Of a stretch of 64,000 bases of DNA, positions 43,948-55,624 are shown in pieces. The number at the start of each line of letters is the position of its first letter. Position 1 is the stretch's first letter. Location of the stretch: contig NZ_CP080519.1 of assembly GCF_019468465.1 (NCBI RefSeq), positions 7,247,001-7,311,000 of the forward strand, given 5' to 3'. Source of the DNA: Amycolatopsis sp. DSM 110486 (GTDB lineage Bacteria > Actinomycetota > Actinomycetes > Mycobacteriales > Pseudonocardiaceae). The notes below the pieces were generated by a model. That model saw nothing but the letters and a program-made list of their open reading frames with translations, did no database searches and had not been told where the DNA came from. The translations under genes were made by a program, and so were the position numbers.

Positions 43948-45198
43948 TCAGGAGCAGAGCGGGGCGACGGGGAGGTCGGACCCGGTCTTCACGTAGGCGT
44001 CGGAGATGAAGTTGTCCGGGCCGATGCGGTCCCAGATCGTGCTGGTGCCGAACGTTCCGGTCACCGAAGAACCGTTGACGTAGCACTCGATGTTGACCTT
44101 GGCGTAGTTCGCCGCGAGACCCTTGACGGCGGCCGTGGTGCTCGCGGTGGCGCGCACGTTCATCGGGTCGCCGGCGGTGCTCACGACCCCGGTGGCGGCG
44201 GCCGAACCGGTCCACAAATAGGTCACCTTCACGTTGCCGTTGTCGGCGAGCCCGAGCCCGGAGTTGAACACGCCGTCGGCGAGGTCGATGCCGGCCGGGT
44301 TGCCCACGGTGTAGCCGAGGTCGTCCTTACCGCCGTTGTAGTGGTTGTGGTAGGCGGCATACGCCTCCGGCTGGCCCTGCGGCAGGTCCTTGTACTCCGA
44401 GCGGACCGAGGCCGGGTTCCAGTAGTCGTCCTTGGTGTTCCACGGGCCGACGTCCCACACCGGCGCGTACTCACAGCGGCTGCCGTCGGTGCGGCACACC
44501 TTCACCGTGTAGTTCCCGGTGCCCTTGGGCGAGGTCGCCTTCCCCGAGGGCAGCGCGACGAAGTGGTCGTTGGCCGTGATCACGTGGCCGTTGGCGGTGG
44601 TGTGGCCGGTGAGGCCTTCGCGCGTGGCGTAGATCGTGTAGGTCAGCGGGGTCGTGGCCGCGAGCGCGTTGGCCTGCGGGGCCAGCGTGCCGTCGAGGTC
44701 GACCTCGCGCACGGTCGGGCGCACGCCGTCGGTGGTGCTCGACAGCGAGATCCGCGCCTGCACCACGCTCACCGCGCGGCCGAAGGTCGCGGCCTGCGCG
44801 CCGGCCGGCGTCCACTCGGTCCAGTCGTCGGCGCCGGTGCGGCCGCGCACGTCGATCTGCACGTCGGTGCCCTTCGGCAGGTCCGCGGCGACCTTCGTCG
44901 TCACGCGGTTCACCGGCGAGGCGAGCTGCCGCGCGGCGGAGACCAGGTAGCCCTGGCTGCCGGCGGTGAGCAGATCCGTTCTGTGCCAAGCGGAATCCTT
45001 CAGCGTCAGCGCTCCGCCCGCCGCCTCGACGTTGACGTCGTCACCGTCGACATGGGACAGATCGGCGCGCCAGGACCCGGCCGGCGCGGCGCTCGCGGGC
45101 GCCGCCAGCGCCACCCCGCTCGTGGTGACCGCGCCCGCGGCCAGGACTGCCGCGACCACGCGGCGGGCAGTTGTCTTCCCGACTGTCTTCCCCAGCAC
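43948..45198 (-). CDS. Secreted protein with SH3-like C-terminus
   Basis: A 416-residue exported protein. The signal peptide has basic residues followed by AAVLAAGAVTTSGVALAAPA. I chose GTG at 45198 because AAGGAG lies 9 bases upstream; GTG 45216 would be before that site. The middle carries YAPVWDVGPWNTKDDYWNPA and a cysteine pair (VCRTDGSRCE), and the last 70 residues resemble a bacterial SH3 domain (GDPMNVRATASTTAAVKGLA). Proteins with this architecture occur in many actinomycetes, with unknown role, perhaps wall-associated. It is divergent from the peptide transporter operon. Confidence 0.78.
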   Translation of the reverse strand: MLGKTVGKTTARRVVAAVLAAGAVTTSGVALAAPASAAPAGSWRADLSHVDGDDVNVEAAGGALTLKDSAWHRTDLLTAGSQGYLVSAARQLASPVNRVTTKVAADLPKGTDVQIDVRGRTGADDWTEWTPAGAQAATFGRAVSVVQARISLSSTTDGVRPTVREVDLDGTLAPQANALAATTPLTYTIYATREGLTGHTTANGHVITANDHFVALPSGKATSPKGTGNYTVKVCRTDGSRCEYAPVWDVGPWNTKDDYWNPASVRSEYKDLPQGQPEAYAAYHNHYNGGKDDLGYTVGNPAGIDLADGVFNSGLGLADNGNVKVTYLWTGSAAATGVVSTAGDPMNVRATASTTAAVKGLAANYAKVNIECYVNGSSVTGTFGTSTIWDRIGPDNFISDAYVKTGSDLPVAPLCS

Positions 45199-45252
45199 GA
45201 CACTCAGCTCCTTCACTCGTCCGTCGCGAACGGTGAGGAGTCTGTGCGCGTT

Positions 45253-45270
45253 CCGTACACGATCCGTACA
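45253..45270. promoter_or_regulatory. Direct repeat CCGTACA with 11-base period in the divergent promoter region
   Basis: CCGTACA occurs at 45253-45259 and 45264-45270, 54 bases upstream of the secreted-protein start. An 11-base period is what response-regulator sites of the OmpR family show. The 287-base gap to dppB holds no gene. Confidence 0.35.
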
Positions 45271-45485
45271 ACGCGGAGGCGGGGTCGTGTATCACAGTGT
45301 GCCCCGGATTGTCCGGTTTGCCGATCATCTACATCGGACACTTCGGGAGCGGTAGCGCCGAAAGTAGGAAGATCACCAGGTGGGACACCAGCACGTCAGT
45401 TTCCGTGGACACCGTGGACAGGTGAGCCGTTGCCGGTGTAGGTCTATGCACCAGGCAAGTACTGGAACGATCACGGGGACGGTTG

Positions 45486-46430
45486 ATGGCGGGGTACCTG
45501 GCGCGCCGCGTCCTGCAGTCGGTCGTGGTGGTCGTGCTGGTCGCGGTGCTCACCTTCGTGCTGCTGCAGCTGCTGCCCGGCGGACCGGCCCGCGCGATCC
45601 TGGGGCCGAAGGCCACGCAGCTGCAGATCCGGACCTTCCTCCACGACAACGGCTACGACCGTCCGTTGATCACGCAGTTCCTCACCTGGGCCGGGCGCGT
45701 GCTCCACGGTGACCTCGGCTACTCGTACAAGCTCAACCAGCCGGTGACCGACGTGATCGCCGATCACCTGCCCAAGACGATCCTGCTCATGACACTGTCC
45801 ACTTTGGTCGCTCTCGTCGTGGCGGTGCCGCTGGGCGTGTACCAGGCGCGCAAGCGCAACACGCTGGGCGACTACGTGGCCACGGGCCTGTCGTTCGCGT
45901 TCTACTCGATGCCGAGCTTCTTCCTCGGCGAGATCCTCGTGCTGCTGTTCGCGGTGCAGCTGCAGTGGTTCTCCCCGCTCGGGCCGAGCGGTGACTCACT
46001 GGGCGAGATCCTGTCGCAGGCACCCGCGCTCGTGCTGCCCGTGGTCACGCTGGCGCTGATCACCATCGCGTCGTTCAGCCGCTACGCGCGCTCGTCGGTG
46101 ATGGAGAACCTGAGCCAGGACTACGTGCGCACCGCGCTCGCGGGTGGGGCGAGCGAGGGCAAGGTGCTCACGCGGCACGTGCTGCGCAACTCGCTCATCC
46201 CGATCGTCACGCTGCTGGGGCTGTCGCTGCCGCAGCTGTTCGCGGGCGCGCTCATCACCGAGCAGGTGTTCAACTACCCGGGCATGGGCTTCACGTTCAT
46301 CCAGGGTGCCCAGGTGCACGACTACCCGGTGCTGCTGGGGATCGGGCTCGTCGTCGCGCTCGCGACGGTGGCCGGCTCCCTGCTCGCGGACATCGGCTAC
46401 GCCGTGCTCGACCCGAGGGTGAAGTACTGA
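45486..46430 (+). CDS. Dipeptide/oligopeptide ABC transporter permease DppB-type
   Basis: A 314-residue membrane protein with six helices. The start [20 protein letters not shown] and the [16 protein letters not shown] segment are typical of DppB/OppB, and the EAA loop is [20 protein letters not shown]. The ATG at 45486 (preceded by TTG 45483) is used with GGGGACGG upstream. It overlaps dppC in TGATG. First gene of the operon. Confidence 0.9.
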   Translation: MAGYLARRVLQSVVVVVLVAVLTFVLLQLLPGGPARAILGPKATQLQIRTFLHDNGYDRPLITQFLTWAGRVLHGDLGYSYKLNQPVTDVIADHLPKTILLMTLSTLVALVVAVPLGVYQARKRNTLGDYVATGLSFAFYSMPSFFLGEILVLLFAVQLQWFSPLGPSGDSLGEILSQAPALVLPVVTLALITIASFSRYARSSVMENLSQDYVRTALAGGASEGKVLTRHVLRNSLIPIVTLLGLSLPQLFAGALITEQVFNYPGMGFTFIQGAQVHDYPVLLGIGLVVALATVAGSLLADIGYAVLDPRVKY

Positions 46431-47299
46431 TGACCGACCAAGCGGCACCCCCGAGATCGACGGCGCGGGCGACCCTGCGGGCCTTCCTGGAGAACCGCCT
46501 GGCGGTCGCGGGGCTCGTGCTGATCGTTCTGTTCGTGCTGTTCTGCTTCTTCGGCCCGCTCGTCTACCACACCGAGCAGATCGCGACGAACCTCGCGGGC
46601 GCCAACCAGCCGCCGGGCGCGGGTCACCCGCTGGGCACCGACGACGTGGGCTACGACGAGCTCGGCCGGCTCATGGTCGGGGGCCAGTCGTCGCTCGAGA
46701 TCGGCGTCGCGGCCGCGGTGCTCGCGACCATGTTCGGCACGTTCTGGGGCGCCATCGCGGGCTACGTCGGCGGGTTCGTCGACACGGTGATGATGCGGAT
46801 CGTCGACACGCTGCTGGCCATCCCCACGCTGTTCCTGCTGCTGATCCTCGCCGCGATCTTCACGCCGACGCTGGGACTGCTGATCCTGGTGGTGTCGTTC
46901 GGCGCGTGGCTGAGTCCCGCCCGGCTCGTGCGCGGCGAGACGCTTTCCCTGCGCACCCGCGAGTACGTGCAGGCCGTGCGGATGATGGGCGGCGGCGGGA
47001 AACGCGTGGTGCTGCGCCACATCATGCCCAACGCGATCGGCACCATCGTGGTCAACGCGACCTTCCAGGTGGCCGACGCGATCCTGCTCGTGGCGGCGTT
47101 GAGCTACCTCGGCCTCGGCATCGCGCCGCCGCACGCCGACTGGGGCAACATGCTGTCCAACGGCACCGAGTTCGTGCAGAACGGCTACTGGTGGATGATC
47201 CTGCCGCCCGGCATCGCGATCATGCTCGTGGTCGTGGCGTTCAACCTGCTCGGCGACGCCCTGCGCGACGCGCTCGAAGTGCGGCTGCGGAGGCGCTGA
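46430..47299 (+). CDS. Dipeptide/oligopeptide ABC transporter permease DppC-type
   Basis: A 289-residue permease. It has an N-terminal helix, the extracytoplasmic loop ending [20 protein letters not shown], and the EAA loop [20 protein letters not shown], all standard for DppC/OppC. Its ATG overlaps the dppB stop and it lies 5 bases before the ATPase gene. Confidence 0.9.
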   Translation: MTDQAAPPRSTARATLRAFLENRLAVAGLVLIVLFVLFCFFGPLVYHTEQIATNLAGANQPPGAGHPLGTDDVGYDELGRLMVGGQSSLEIGVAAAVLATMFGTFWGAIAGYVGGFVDTVMMRIVDTLLAIPTLFLLLILAAIFTPTLGLLILVVSFGAWLSPARLVRGETLSLRTREYVQAVRMMGGGGKRVVLRHIMPNAIGTIVVNATFQVADAILLVAALSYLGLGIAPPHADWGNMLSNGTEFVQNGYWWMILPPGIAIMLVVVAFNLLGDALRDALEVRLRRR

Positions 47300-47304
47300 A
47301 CCCC

Positions 47305-49364
<2,060 letters not shown>

Positions 49365-49368
<4 letters not shown>

Positions 49369-51197
49369 GACTGCGCAAGGCACTCGTGGCGCCGGTGGTG
49401 GTGCTGGCCGCGGCCGCGCTCGCCACCGCGTGCAGCGGCGGGAGCTCGTCTTCCGGCGGCGGCACCCCGACCGAAGGCGGCACGGCCGTGTTCGCCGAAT
49501 CGCCGGGCGCCCAGCCGAACTGGATCTTCCCGTTCGTGGACTCGGCGCACAACAGCGGTTACGCCACGGGCGACCTGCAGCAGCTGATGTACCGCGAGCT
49601 GTACTGGTTCGGCGACGCCGATGGCAGCACCGGGGTCAACACGCGCAAGAGCCTCGCCGACCCGCCCGTGTTCAGCGACAACAACACGAAGGTGGTGATC
49701 AACGTCAAGCCGTACAAGTGGTCCAACGGCGAGACGGTGAACGCCAAGGACGTGGTGTTCTGGATGAACATGATGTTCGCGGAGAAGGCCAACTGGTACG
49801 GCTACGTACCCGGCCAGTTCCCGGACAACGTGAAGTCCGCGACCGCGACCGGGCCGCAGCAGGTGACGCTGCAGCTCACCGACTCGTACTCGCCGACGTG
49901 GTTCACCGGCCAGGAGCTCGCGCAGATCGCGCCGCTGCCGATGGCGTGGGACAAGACCTCCGACTCCGCGGCGGCGGGCAGCGGCGGCTGCGCGGACGAC
50001 CGCGCGAAGTGCGACGCGGTGTACAAGTACCTGTTCACCAAGAGCAAGGACCTCTCGACCTACGCGACGGATCCGTTGTGGCAGGTCGTGGACGGGCCGT
50101 GGCACCTCACGTCGTTCGACGCCGAGGGGAACATCAGCTACGACCCGAACCCCTCCTACAGCGGGCCGGACAAGCCGCACCTCGCGCACTACAAGATGCA
50201 GCCGTTCACGAGCACCAGCGCGGAGTTCAACACGATGCGCAGCGGCCGGACCATCTCGGTCGGTGGCGTGCAGGGCGCGGATCTGCCGCAGAAGAAGGCG
50301 AACGAGAAGCTGCCGGCGACTAACCCGTTGCAGGCCAACTACAACCTCGTGCCCGCCGCGGCGTGGGGCTGGAGCTCGACGATCCTGAACATGGACAACC
50401 CGAAGTTCGGGGCCGTGTTCAAGCAGCTCTACGTCCGGCAGGCGTTCCAGCAGACCCTGGACCAGGTGACGGACGTGAACGTCGCCTACCGCGGCTACGC
50501 CACCGTGACCACCGGCCCGGTGCCGATCAACCCGGACAATTCCTACGTGACCGACGCCGAACGCGGCGCGGGCCCGTACCCGTTCGACAAGGCGAAGGCG
50601 AAGGCCCTGCTGACGTCGCACGGCTGGACCCTGCAGAACGGCGCCATGACGTGCACGGCGCCAGGCAGCGCCCCGAACCAGTGCGGCGCCGGCGTGGCGG
50701 CGGGCACCCGGCTGGAGCTGACTTTGCAGTACTCCACCGGCAATCCCGCGTACGGGCGGATCATGCAGCAGTGGAAGTCGGACGCCGCCGAGGCGGGCAT
50801 CGTGTTCGACCTGAAGGGCCAGGAGTTCAACGCGGTGCTGAGCGACGTCAGCGACTGCCACGGCTCCGGCCCCGCGTGCGACTGGCAGATGGGCTACTTC
50901 GGGTACCAGCAGTACAACGCCGTGCCCACCGGTGACCAGCTGCTGCTCCCCGGCTCCACCGGCAACATCGGCAACTACGACGACCCGCAGCTGGACAAGC
51001 TCATCGAGGCCACGCTGCACAGCGACGACAAGAACGCCTTCGCCGCCTACGAGGACTACGCGACGAAGACCCTGCCGGGCCAGATCAACATGCCCCTGCG
51101 CGGCGCGACGGAGGTCGTCGCGAAGGACCTCGGCGGCGTCTCGTTCCCGGCCGTGCAGACGGCGCGCAGCCCTGAGGAGTGGTACTTCACCAAGTAG
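49365..51197 (+). CDS. Peptide-binding lipoprotein of the ABC transporter (DppA/OppA type)
   Basis: A 610-residue family-5 solute-binding protein. Its lipoprotein signal has the lipobox ATACSGG. The segments [20 protein letters not shown] and [13 protein letters not shown] are typical. It is the last gene of the operon, coupled by ATGA, and followed by an intrinsic terminator. It is longer than DppA of E. coli and may bind larger peptides or other ligands. Confidence 0.9.
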
Positions 51198-51209
51198 GTT
51201 TTCTTTTCC

Positions 51210-51243
51210 GGGGCCGCCCTTTTCTCTGGGGCGGCCCCTTTTT
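51210..51243 (+). terminator. Intrinsic terminator of the dpp operon
   Basis: GGGGCCGCCC (51210-51219) pairs with GGGCGGCCCC (51229-51238) and is followed by TTTTT. This is the most classical rho-independent terminator in the window. Confidence 0.9.
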
Positions 51244-51276
51244 CGTGCCGTTGTGCCTTTGGTTTCCTCGCATGGT

Positions 51277-51477
51277 TCAGTCGTCGTCTCTTCGCCCCAG
51301 CCGCAGCAGCTCGAACACGAAGATCCACGTCAGCATCCCCACCAGCAGGCTCCCGCCCAGCCAGCTCCACCACGTGGCCGCCGACCACCACAGGCTCGCC
51401 ACCAGGAACCCCAGCCCGGCGACGATGCCCAGGCCCGCCATCTGGACCGTGCGAATCCCGGTCCTTCGGTCGTTCAT
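51277..51477 (-). CDS. Small two-helix membrane protein, unknown function
   Basis: A 66-residue protein with a basic start (MNDRRTGIRTVQ), two membrane helices (GLGIVAGLGFLVASLWWSAA; WLGGSLLVGMLTWIFVFELL) and a charged tail RRDDD. No family is recognised. It is convergent with the dpp operon, sharing the region after its terminator. No strong ribosome site is visible, but the hydrophobic pattern makes chance unlikely. Confidence 0.6.
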   Translation of the reverse strand: MNDRRTGIRTVQMAGLGIVAGLGFLVASLWWSAATWWSWLGGSLLVGMLTWIFVFELLRLGRRDDD

Positions 51478-51798
51478 GGCGGAGAAGATTACTGAGACCC
51501 ACGGTAGAGCGACGCCGCCGAACGAAGGACACGATCTCGGCTCGCTGCTCCGTTCGAGCGCTACCCATCGTGACCACTGCCCGGAACTACCACCGAGGGT
51601 GGCCCTTGGCCTCTTGGCAGGTGATTTTTCCGGCCCACGGCCGTTTCGGGACCGCGAATCCCGCGCAGGCCTGCGCGGTCGGGCAGCTCCGGTGGAAAAC
51701 CGTTCGGCACCACCACGCGGCGCTGCTACCGTGCGCGCCGTGGGGAGTCCTGAGGCCAACAGAGTGGCGCCACCGGTCGAGCGGTGGCGTTGCGGGGT

Positions 51799-51862
51799 CT
51801 GTGTTCCTTGGCCGCAGTGTTCCCTGGTGGCTGTGTTGCCTGGGGGCTGTGTTCCCTAGTGG
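51799..51862. repeat. Four contiguous 16-bp tandem repeats upstream of the cml-type exporter
   Basis: Four copies, each exactly 16 bases, follow one another at 51799, 51815, 51831 and 51847, consensus CTGTGTTCCCTGGTGG with one to four differences per copy. Sixteen is not a multiple of three and no good frame crosses them, so they are non-coding. They lie 73 bases before the exporter start. The rest of the 457-base gap (51478-51934) shows only the hairpin at 51900-51918. Confidence 0.85.
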
Positions 51863-51899
51863 CTCAGGCCAGGCGCTCCGATCGACCGTGCCTTCTTTC

Positions 51900-51918
51900 A
51901 CCGTCCGAACAGGACGGT
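51900..51918. promoter_or_regulatory. Hairpin with GAACA loop just upstream of the exporter start
   Basis: ACCGTCC (51900-51906) pairs with GGACGGT (51912-51918) around GAACA, ending 16 bases before the GTG at 51935. Chloramphenicol exporters can be controlled by leader hairpins, so this may be an attenuator; it may also be an operator. A near copy is at 56161-56179. Confidence 0.45.
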
Positions 51919-51934
51919 CACGTCGATCTCGGGA

Positions 51935-53032
51935 GTGTCTGTCTTGCGTGTTTTGCCGTATCTGCTCGCCCTGGCCGTGTTCGCCCAGGGAACGTCGGAG
52001 TTCATGGTGTCGGGCCTGGTGCCCGAGGTCGCGCGGGACCTGGGGGTTTCCGTGGCCGCGGCGGGGTCGCTGACAGCGGTGTTCGCCGTGGGGATGCTGC
52101 TCGGGGCACCGGTGCTGGCGGTCGCGGGGCGGGGATGGCCGCGGCGGGGCGCGTTGCTGGGGTATCTCGGGGTGTTCGTCGCGGTGCACGTGGCGGGGGC
52201 GCTGGCGCCCGGGTTCGGGATCCTGCTCGTCACGCGGCTGGTGGCCGCGCTGGCGACGGCCGGGTTTCTCGCCGTCGCGCTGACGGTGGCGGCCGATGCC
52301 GCGCCCGGGGCCGAGGGGAGGGCGACCGCCGTGGTGCTGACCGGGACCACACTGGCGTGCATCGCCGGGGTGCCGGCGGGCGCCGTGCTCGGGCAGGTGT
52401 GGGGGTGGCGCTCGGCGTTCTGGGCGGTCGCGCTCGTGTCCGTGCCCGCGTTCGCCGCCATCGCGCGGTGGGCGCCTGCGACGGAGACCGCGAGCGTGCC
52501 CGTCAAAGCCGAGTTCGCGGTGGTGAAGCGGCCGCGGGTGCTGGCCGCGCTCGGCAGGGGCGCGCTCGTGAACGGCGCCACCTTCGCCGTCTTCACCTAT
52601 CTCGCCCCGCTTGCGACCTCGCAAGCCGAAGGCCGGCTCCCCGCCCTCCTCGCGTTGTTCGGCATCGGCGCCGCCGCCGGGGTCGCGCTCGCCGGTCGGC
52701 GTCCCGCTACGCGAAAGACGCAGGTGGCGCTCGCCGTCGGCTGGCTCGCCCTCGCGCTCGGCGCGGGGAACGCGACAGTGCTGTTCGTCCTCGTTCCGCT
52801 GCAAGCGCTGCTGTCGTTCGCCGTCGGGTCCACCGCCGTCGCGCAGGTGCTCCGCGCCGCCCCGGACGCGCCGGCGCTCAGGGGCGCGTTCGCCACCGCC
52901 GCGCTCAACGTCGGCGCTGCCGCCGGGCCGTGGCTCGCGGCCTCCCTCATCGGCACCGGTTATCGCGCGCCGGTGTGGCTCGCCGCCGTCCTCGCGACCG
53001 CCGCCCTGACAATCCGAGAGCAGTGCTCTTGA
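51935..53032 (+). CDS. MFS exporter of the Cml/CmlR chloramphenicol-efflux type
   Basis: A 365-residue exporter. LLALAVFAQGTSEFMVSGLV and PEVARDLGVSVAAAGSLTAV are close to the conserved start of Cml/Cmx proteins, and LTGTTLACIAGVPAGAVLGQ is the usual motif C region. It is shorter than typical members (about 390-410), with a compact central part. The GTG at 51935 fits the domain start; an in-frame TTG (codon 4) is an alternative. It probably exports a phenicol-like or other small drug; I cannot assert real resistance. Confidence 0.82.
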   Translation: MSVLRVLPYLLALAVFAQGTSEFMVSGLVPEVARDLGVSVAAAGSLTAVFAVGMLLGAPVLAVAGRGWPRRGALLGYLGVFVAVHVAGALAPGFGILLVTRLVAALATAGFLAVALTVAADAAPGAEGRATAVVLTGTTLACIAGVPAGAVLGQVWGWRSAFWAVALVSVPAFAAIARWAPATETASVPVKAEFAVVKRPRVLAALGRGALVNGATFAVFTYLAPLATSQAEGRLPALLALFGIGAAAGVALAGRRPATRKTQVALAVGWLALALGAGNATVLFVLVPLQALLSFAVGSTAVAQVLRAAPDAPALRGAFATAALNVGAAAGPWLAASLIGTGYRAPVWLAAVLATAALTIREQCS

Positions 53033-53081
53033 CAACGCGAACCCGGCGGGTGAACACTGCTCCCAACAGCGAGCACTGCTC
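53017..53081. promoter_or_regulatory. Three copies of an 11-bp GAGCANTGCTC palindrome
   Basis: GAGCAGTGCTC (53018-53028), GAACACTGCTC (53052-53062) and GAGCACTGCTC (53071-53081) lie between the exporter stop and the DUF2568 start at 53101. The first overlaps the exporter's last codons. Spacing is 34 and 19 bases between starts. This looks like an operator array for a TetR-type repressor, though no TetR gene is in the window. Confidence 0.6.
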
Positions 53082-53100
53082 TCACTTCAAGGAGGCGACC

Positions 53101-53457
53101 GTGATCGAGTCCGTGTGGCGCTGGGGAAACCTGGGTCTGGCTTTCCTGCTGGAGCTGGCCGCGATCGTCGCGCTGGGGTACTGGGGGTTCCATGCGGGGG
53201 AGTCCACCGCGGGCAAGCTGCTGCTCGGCCTGGGCGCGCCCGCGGTGGGCATCGGCCTGTGGGCCCTGTTCGCCGCGCCGACCGCGAAACTGCACACGCC
53301 GCTGCTCTACGCGCTCACCGTCGTCGTGGTGATCGGTGGCGCCGGCGTGGGTCTGTGGTTCTCGGGATTGCGGACGCTCGGGCTCCTGCTGCCCGCCCTG
53401 TTCGTCGCGAACCTCGCCGTGGTGAAGCTGATGCACCTCGACGCGGCGACGGCCTAA
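53101..53457 (+). CDS. DUF2568 (YrdB family) membrane protein
   Basis: A 118-residue protein with four membrane helices. NLGLAFLLELAAIVALGYWG and GLWALFAAPTAKLH match DUF2568. GTG at 53101 is preceded by AAGGAGG at the ideal distance. The operator-like repeats upstream suggest tight control. Its TAA stop at 53455-53457 is also the left direct repeat of the transposon-like unit that follows. Function unknown. Confidence 0.8.
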   Translation: MIESVWRWGNLGLAFLLELAAIVALGYWGFHAGESTAGKLLLGLGAPAVGIGLWALFAAPTAKLHTPLLYALTVVVVIGGAGVGLWFSGLRTLGLLLPALFVANLAVVKLMHLDAATA

Positions 53458-53497
53458 GACCTGGTCTCAAAACTCGGCGTGTCGCTAGGTGAACCAA
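53458..53497 (+). repeat. Solo IS5-family end, related to the right end of the nearby IS
   Basis: Beyond the 17 identical terminal bases, similarity to the right end of the IS at 55656-55695 continues with gaps through GGCGTGTCGCTAGGTGAACC versus the reverse complement of that end (GGGTGTGTCACTGCGTAACC). So this is a genuine IS end of about 40 bases without a transposase of its own. No gene is seen from here to 53606. Confidence 0.7.
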
Positions 53498-53606
53498 CGG
53501 CCCGCCCCTGGCTCCGCACCGCCCGCCTGTGGGCCCGGCCCGACGGACCGGAGGTCTGTCAGAGAGACTGGGGGCCAGTGCCCGCCCTCTCGACCTGGAG
53601 CCTTTG

Positions 53607-54554
53607 ATGCCGCAAGGGACCGTCCGTTGGTTCGACGCCGAACGGGGTTTCGGCTTCCTCGCGCCTGAAGACGGCTCGCCGGACGTGTTCGTGCACGCCT
53701 CCGAGATCGTCGGGGACGGCGGCGCGAAAATGCTCCGCGAGGGTCAGGCCGTCGTGTTCGAGGTCGGCGAGAACGACCGCGGGCCCCAGGCGCTGCGCGT
53801 TCGCGTCACCGCCGATGCGGCCACCGGCAGCGCCGTGGGCCTGCTCGGCACCGTCAACTGGTACGAGCCGGGCAAGGGGTACGGCTTCGCGTCGCCGGAC
53901 GGCGGCGGCGCCGACATCTTCGTGCACAGCTCCGCCATCGTGACCGGCGGCGTGGTCACCGAGGGGCAGCGGGTGGCCTTCCTGATCGTCGAAGGCGAGC
54001 GCGGCCCGCAGGCCGGGCACGTGATCCCGCTGGGAGCAGGGGCCGGCTCACCCGCTGCGGCCGGTATCGCGGACGGTGCCGACGGCACGGTGGCCTGGTA
54101 CGACGAGGACAAGGGCTTCGGCTTCATCAACCCCGACTCCGGCGCCGGGGACGTCTTCGTTCACGCCCGGGCCCTGGCCGAGGGGCTGACGTGGCTCGCG
54201 GAGGGCGATCGCGTCGCCTACGAGGTGGCTAGTGGAGACAAGGGCCCGCAGGCCCGCGACGTGCACCTGGTCCGGGGCACCGAGCCCCAGACGGCGCCGC
54301 AGCGGTCGGCACCTGCCGCGGCCGCAGGGCCGGCGGCGCGGGACGTGCCCGTACGAGGCGGCGAGGGCGTCGTCGCGCGCTACGACGGCGACCGCGGCTT
54401 CGGCTTCATCACCCCGGACGCAGGCGGCGACGATCTCTTCGCCCACGTGTCCGTGATCATGGGGTCGGAGCCGCTGCAGAAGGGTGACCGGGTCCGGTAC
54501 GCGGTGCGTCAGAGCGACCGGGGCCCGCAGGCCGACCGCATCGAACGCCTCTGA
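53607..54554 (+). CDS. Protein of four tandem cold-shock domains
   Basis: A 315-residue protein in which the CspA-type OB fold occurs four times: about 2-68, 80-142, 158-224 and 252-314. Each has its own nucleic-acid binding core: [55 protein letters not shown] and [18 protein letters not shown]. Each repeat ends with a D/E-rich GPQA segment (RGPQA or KGPQA). Linkers are alanine/glycine/proline-rich. Bacterial Csp proteins are usually single domains of about 67 residues. The ATG at 53607 has only a weak GGAG upstream. It should bind single-stranded RNA or DNA. It lies within the transposon-like unit. Confidence 0.88.
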   Translation: MPQGTVRWFDAERGFGFLAPEDGSPDVFVHASEIVGDGGAKMLREGQAVVFEVGENDRGPQALRVRVTADAATGSAVGLLGTVNWYEPGKGYGFASPDGGGADIFVHSSAIVTGGVVTEGQRVAFLIVEGERGPQAGHVIPLGAGAGSPAAAGIADGADGTVAWYDEDKGFGFINPDSGAGDVFVHARALAEGLTWLAEGDRVAYEVASGDKGPQARDVHLVRGTEPQTAPQRSAPAAAAGPAARDVPVRGGEGVVARYDGDRGFGFITPDAGGDDLFAHVSVIMGSEPLQKGDRVRYAVRQSDRGPQADRIERL

Positions 54555-54558
54555 AGAG

Positions 54559-54735
54559 GCGGCCCCACCGATGGCTGATCACTTCCCGACGAGAGTGCTC
54601 GTTCATCCCCGTCGATGGTGCCGTCAGCAACGCGGCTGCAGCCTCCTCCAGGAGATCGATCTCCCTCGTGGTGACGGGGGCCCGTGCCGACCCGAGGACC
54701 TGCTCCGCGCTCAGAAGCTCACCAGTCACCCCCAC
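54559..54735 (-). other. Possible gene fragment between the cold-shock gene and the IS
   Basis: The 231 bases from 54555 to 54785 hold no complete gene. On the minus strand a frame from about 54735 reads MTGELLSAEQV-like sequence, then TTREIDLLEEAAAALLTAPS, an amphipathic helical stretch, before running antisense into the cold-shock gene. It may be the 5' piece of a disrupted gene or chance in GC-rich DNA. Confidence 0.2.
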
Positions 54736-54782
54736 CCAACGACACAGAGCTACCGATGTATCCCAACGAGTGAATGGATGCG

Positions 54783-55624
54783 TTAGACCTGGTCGCAGAG
54801 CTCGATCTTTATGAGCCGGCGGACGTTGATCACGGTGCAGGCCAGCGTGAGTAGCGCCAGCGTGGTGCGTTCGGTCCGGTCGTAGCGCAGCCCGAGGCGT
54901 TTGAACCGCAGCAGCCAGGAGATGGTGCGTTCGACGACCCAGCGGACCCGGCCGAGGCGGGACTTGTCCTCAATCCCGCGCCGGGCGATACGGACCTTGA
55001 TACCGCGGCGGGTCAGGTAGCGGCGGCAGCGGCGGTAGTCGTAGCCCTTGTCGGCGTGCAGCTTGTCCGGTCGGCATCGTGGCCGGCCCGCCCGGCCGTG
55101 GTGGCCGCGCACGGTCGGGTTCGTGTCCAGCAGCGGCTCGAACAGCATGCTGTCGTGGGTGTTTGCCGCCGACAACATGATGTGCAGCGGTAGCCCGTTC
55201 GCGTCGCACAGAACGTGGTACTTGGAGCCGGCTTTACCCCGGTCAGTGGGGCTGCGGCCGGTCAGCTCGCCCCCCTTTTCGACCGCACCGACACCGCGTC
55301 GATGCAGCCTCTGGTCCAGTCGAGCTCGTCGATGTTGGACAGCTCGTCGAGCACGAGCTGGTGCAGCCGGTCCCACACGCCGGCGTCCTGCCACTCACGT
55401 AACCGCCGCCACGCGGTGTGCCCGGAACCGCATCCGAGCTGCTCGGGTAGGTCTCGCCAGCGGCAGCCGGTGTCGAGCACGAACAAGATCCCCTCTAGCG
55501 CGGCACGGTCATCGATCCGGGGCCGCCCACCCGGACCGCGCGGCGCTGGTCGGGACGGGATCAGGGGTTCGATCAGTTCCCAGAGCCGGTCTTCGACCCG
55601 CCGCTGCTGCGTCGTCTTCGCCAC
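54783..55624 (-). CDS. IS5-family transposase, two frames joined by -1 frameshift
   Basis: OrfA (55262-55624, 120 residues) starts MAKTTQQRRVEDRLWELIEP and contains GCRWRDLPEQLG and CIDAVSV with the first catalytic aspartate. OrfB continues in the -1 frame to 54783 with HADKGYDYRR (second D) and VRWVVERTISWLLRFKRLG (E). The switch point has the slippery run A-AAA-GGG (55273-55279 read on the minus strand), as in IS427-group elements. The fused product would be about 280 residues. The OrfB stop TAA is completed by the target DNA next to the left inverted repeat. Both frames look intact, so the element may be active. Confidence 0.88.

Noticed and set aside
51935..53032. Calling the exporter a chloramphenicol resistance gene.
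   Set aside because: The family is clear, but the protein is shorter than tested members and the substrate is not shown by sequence.
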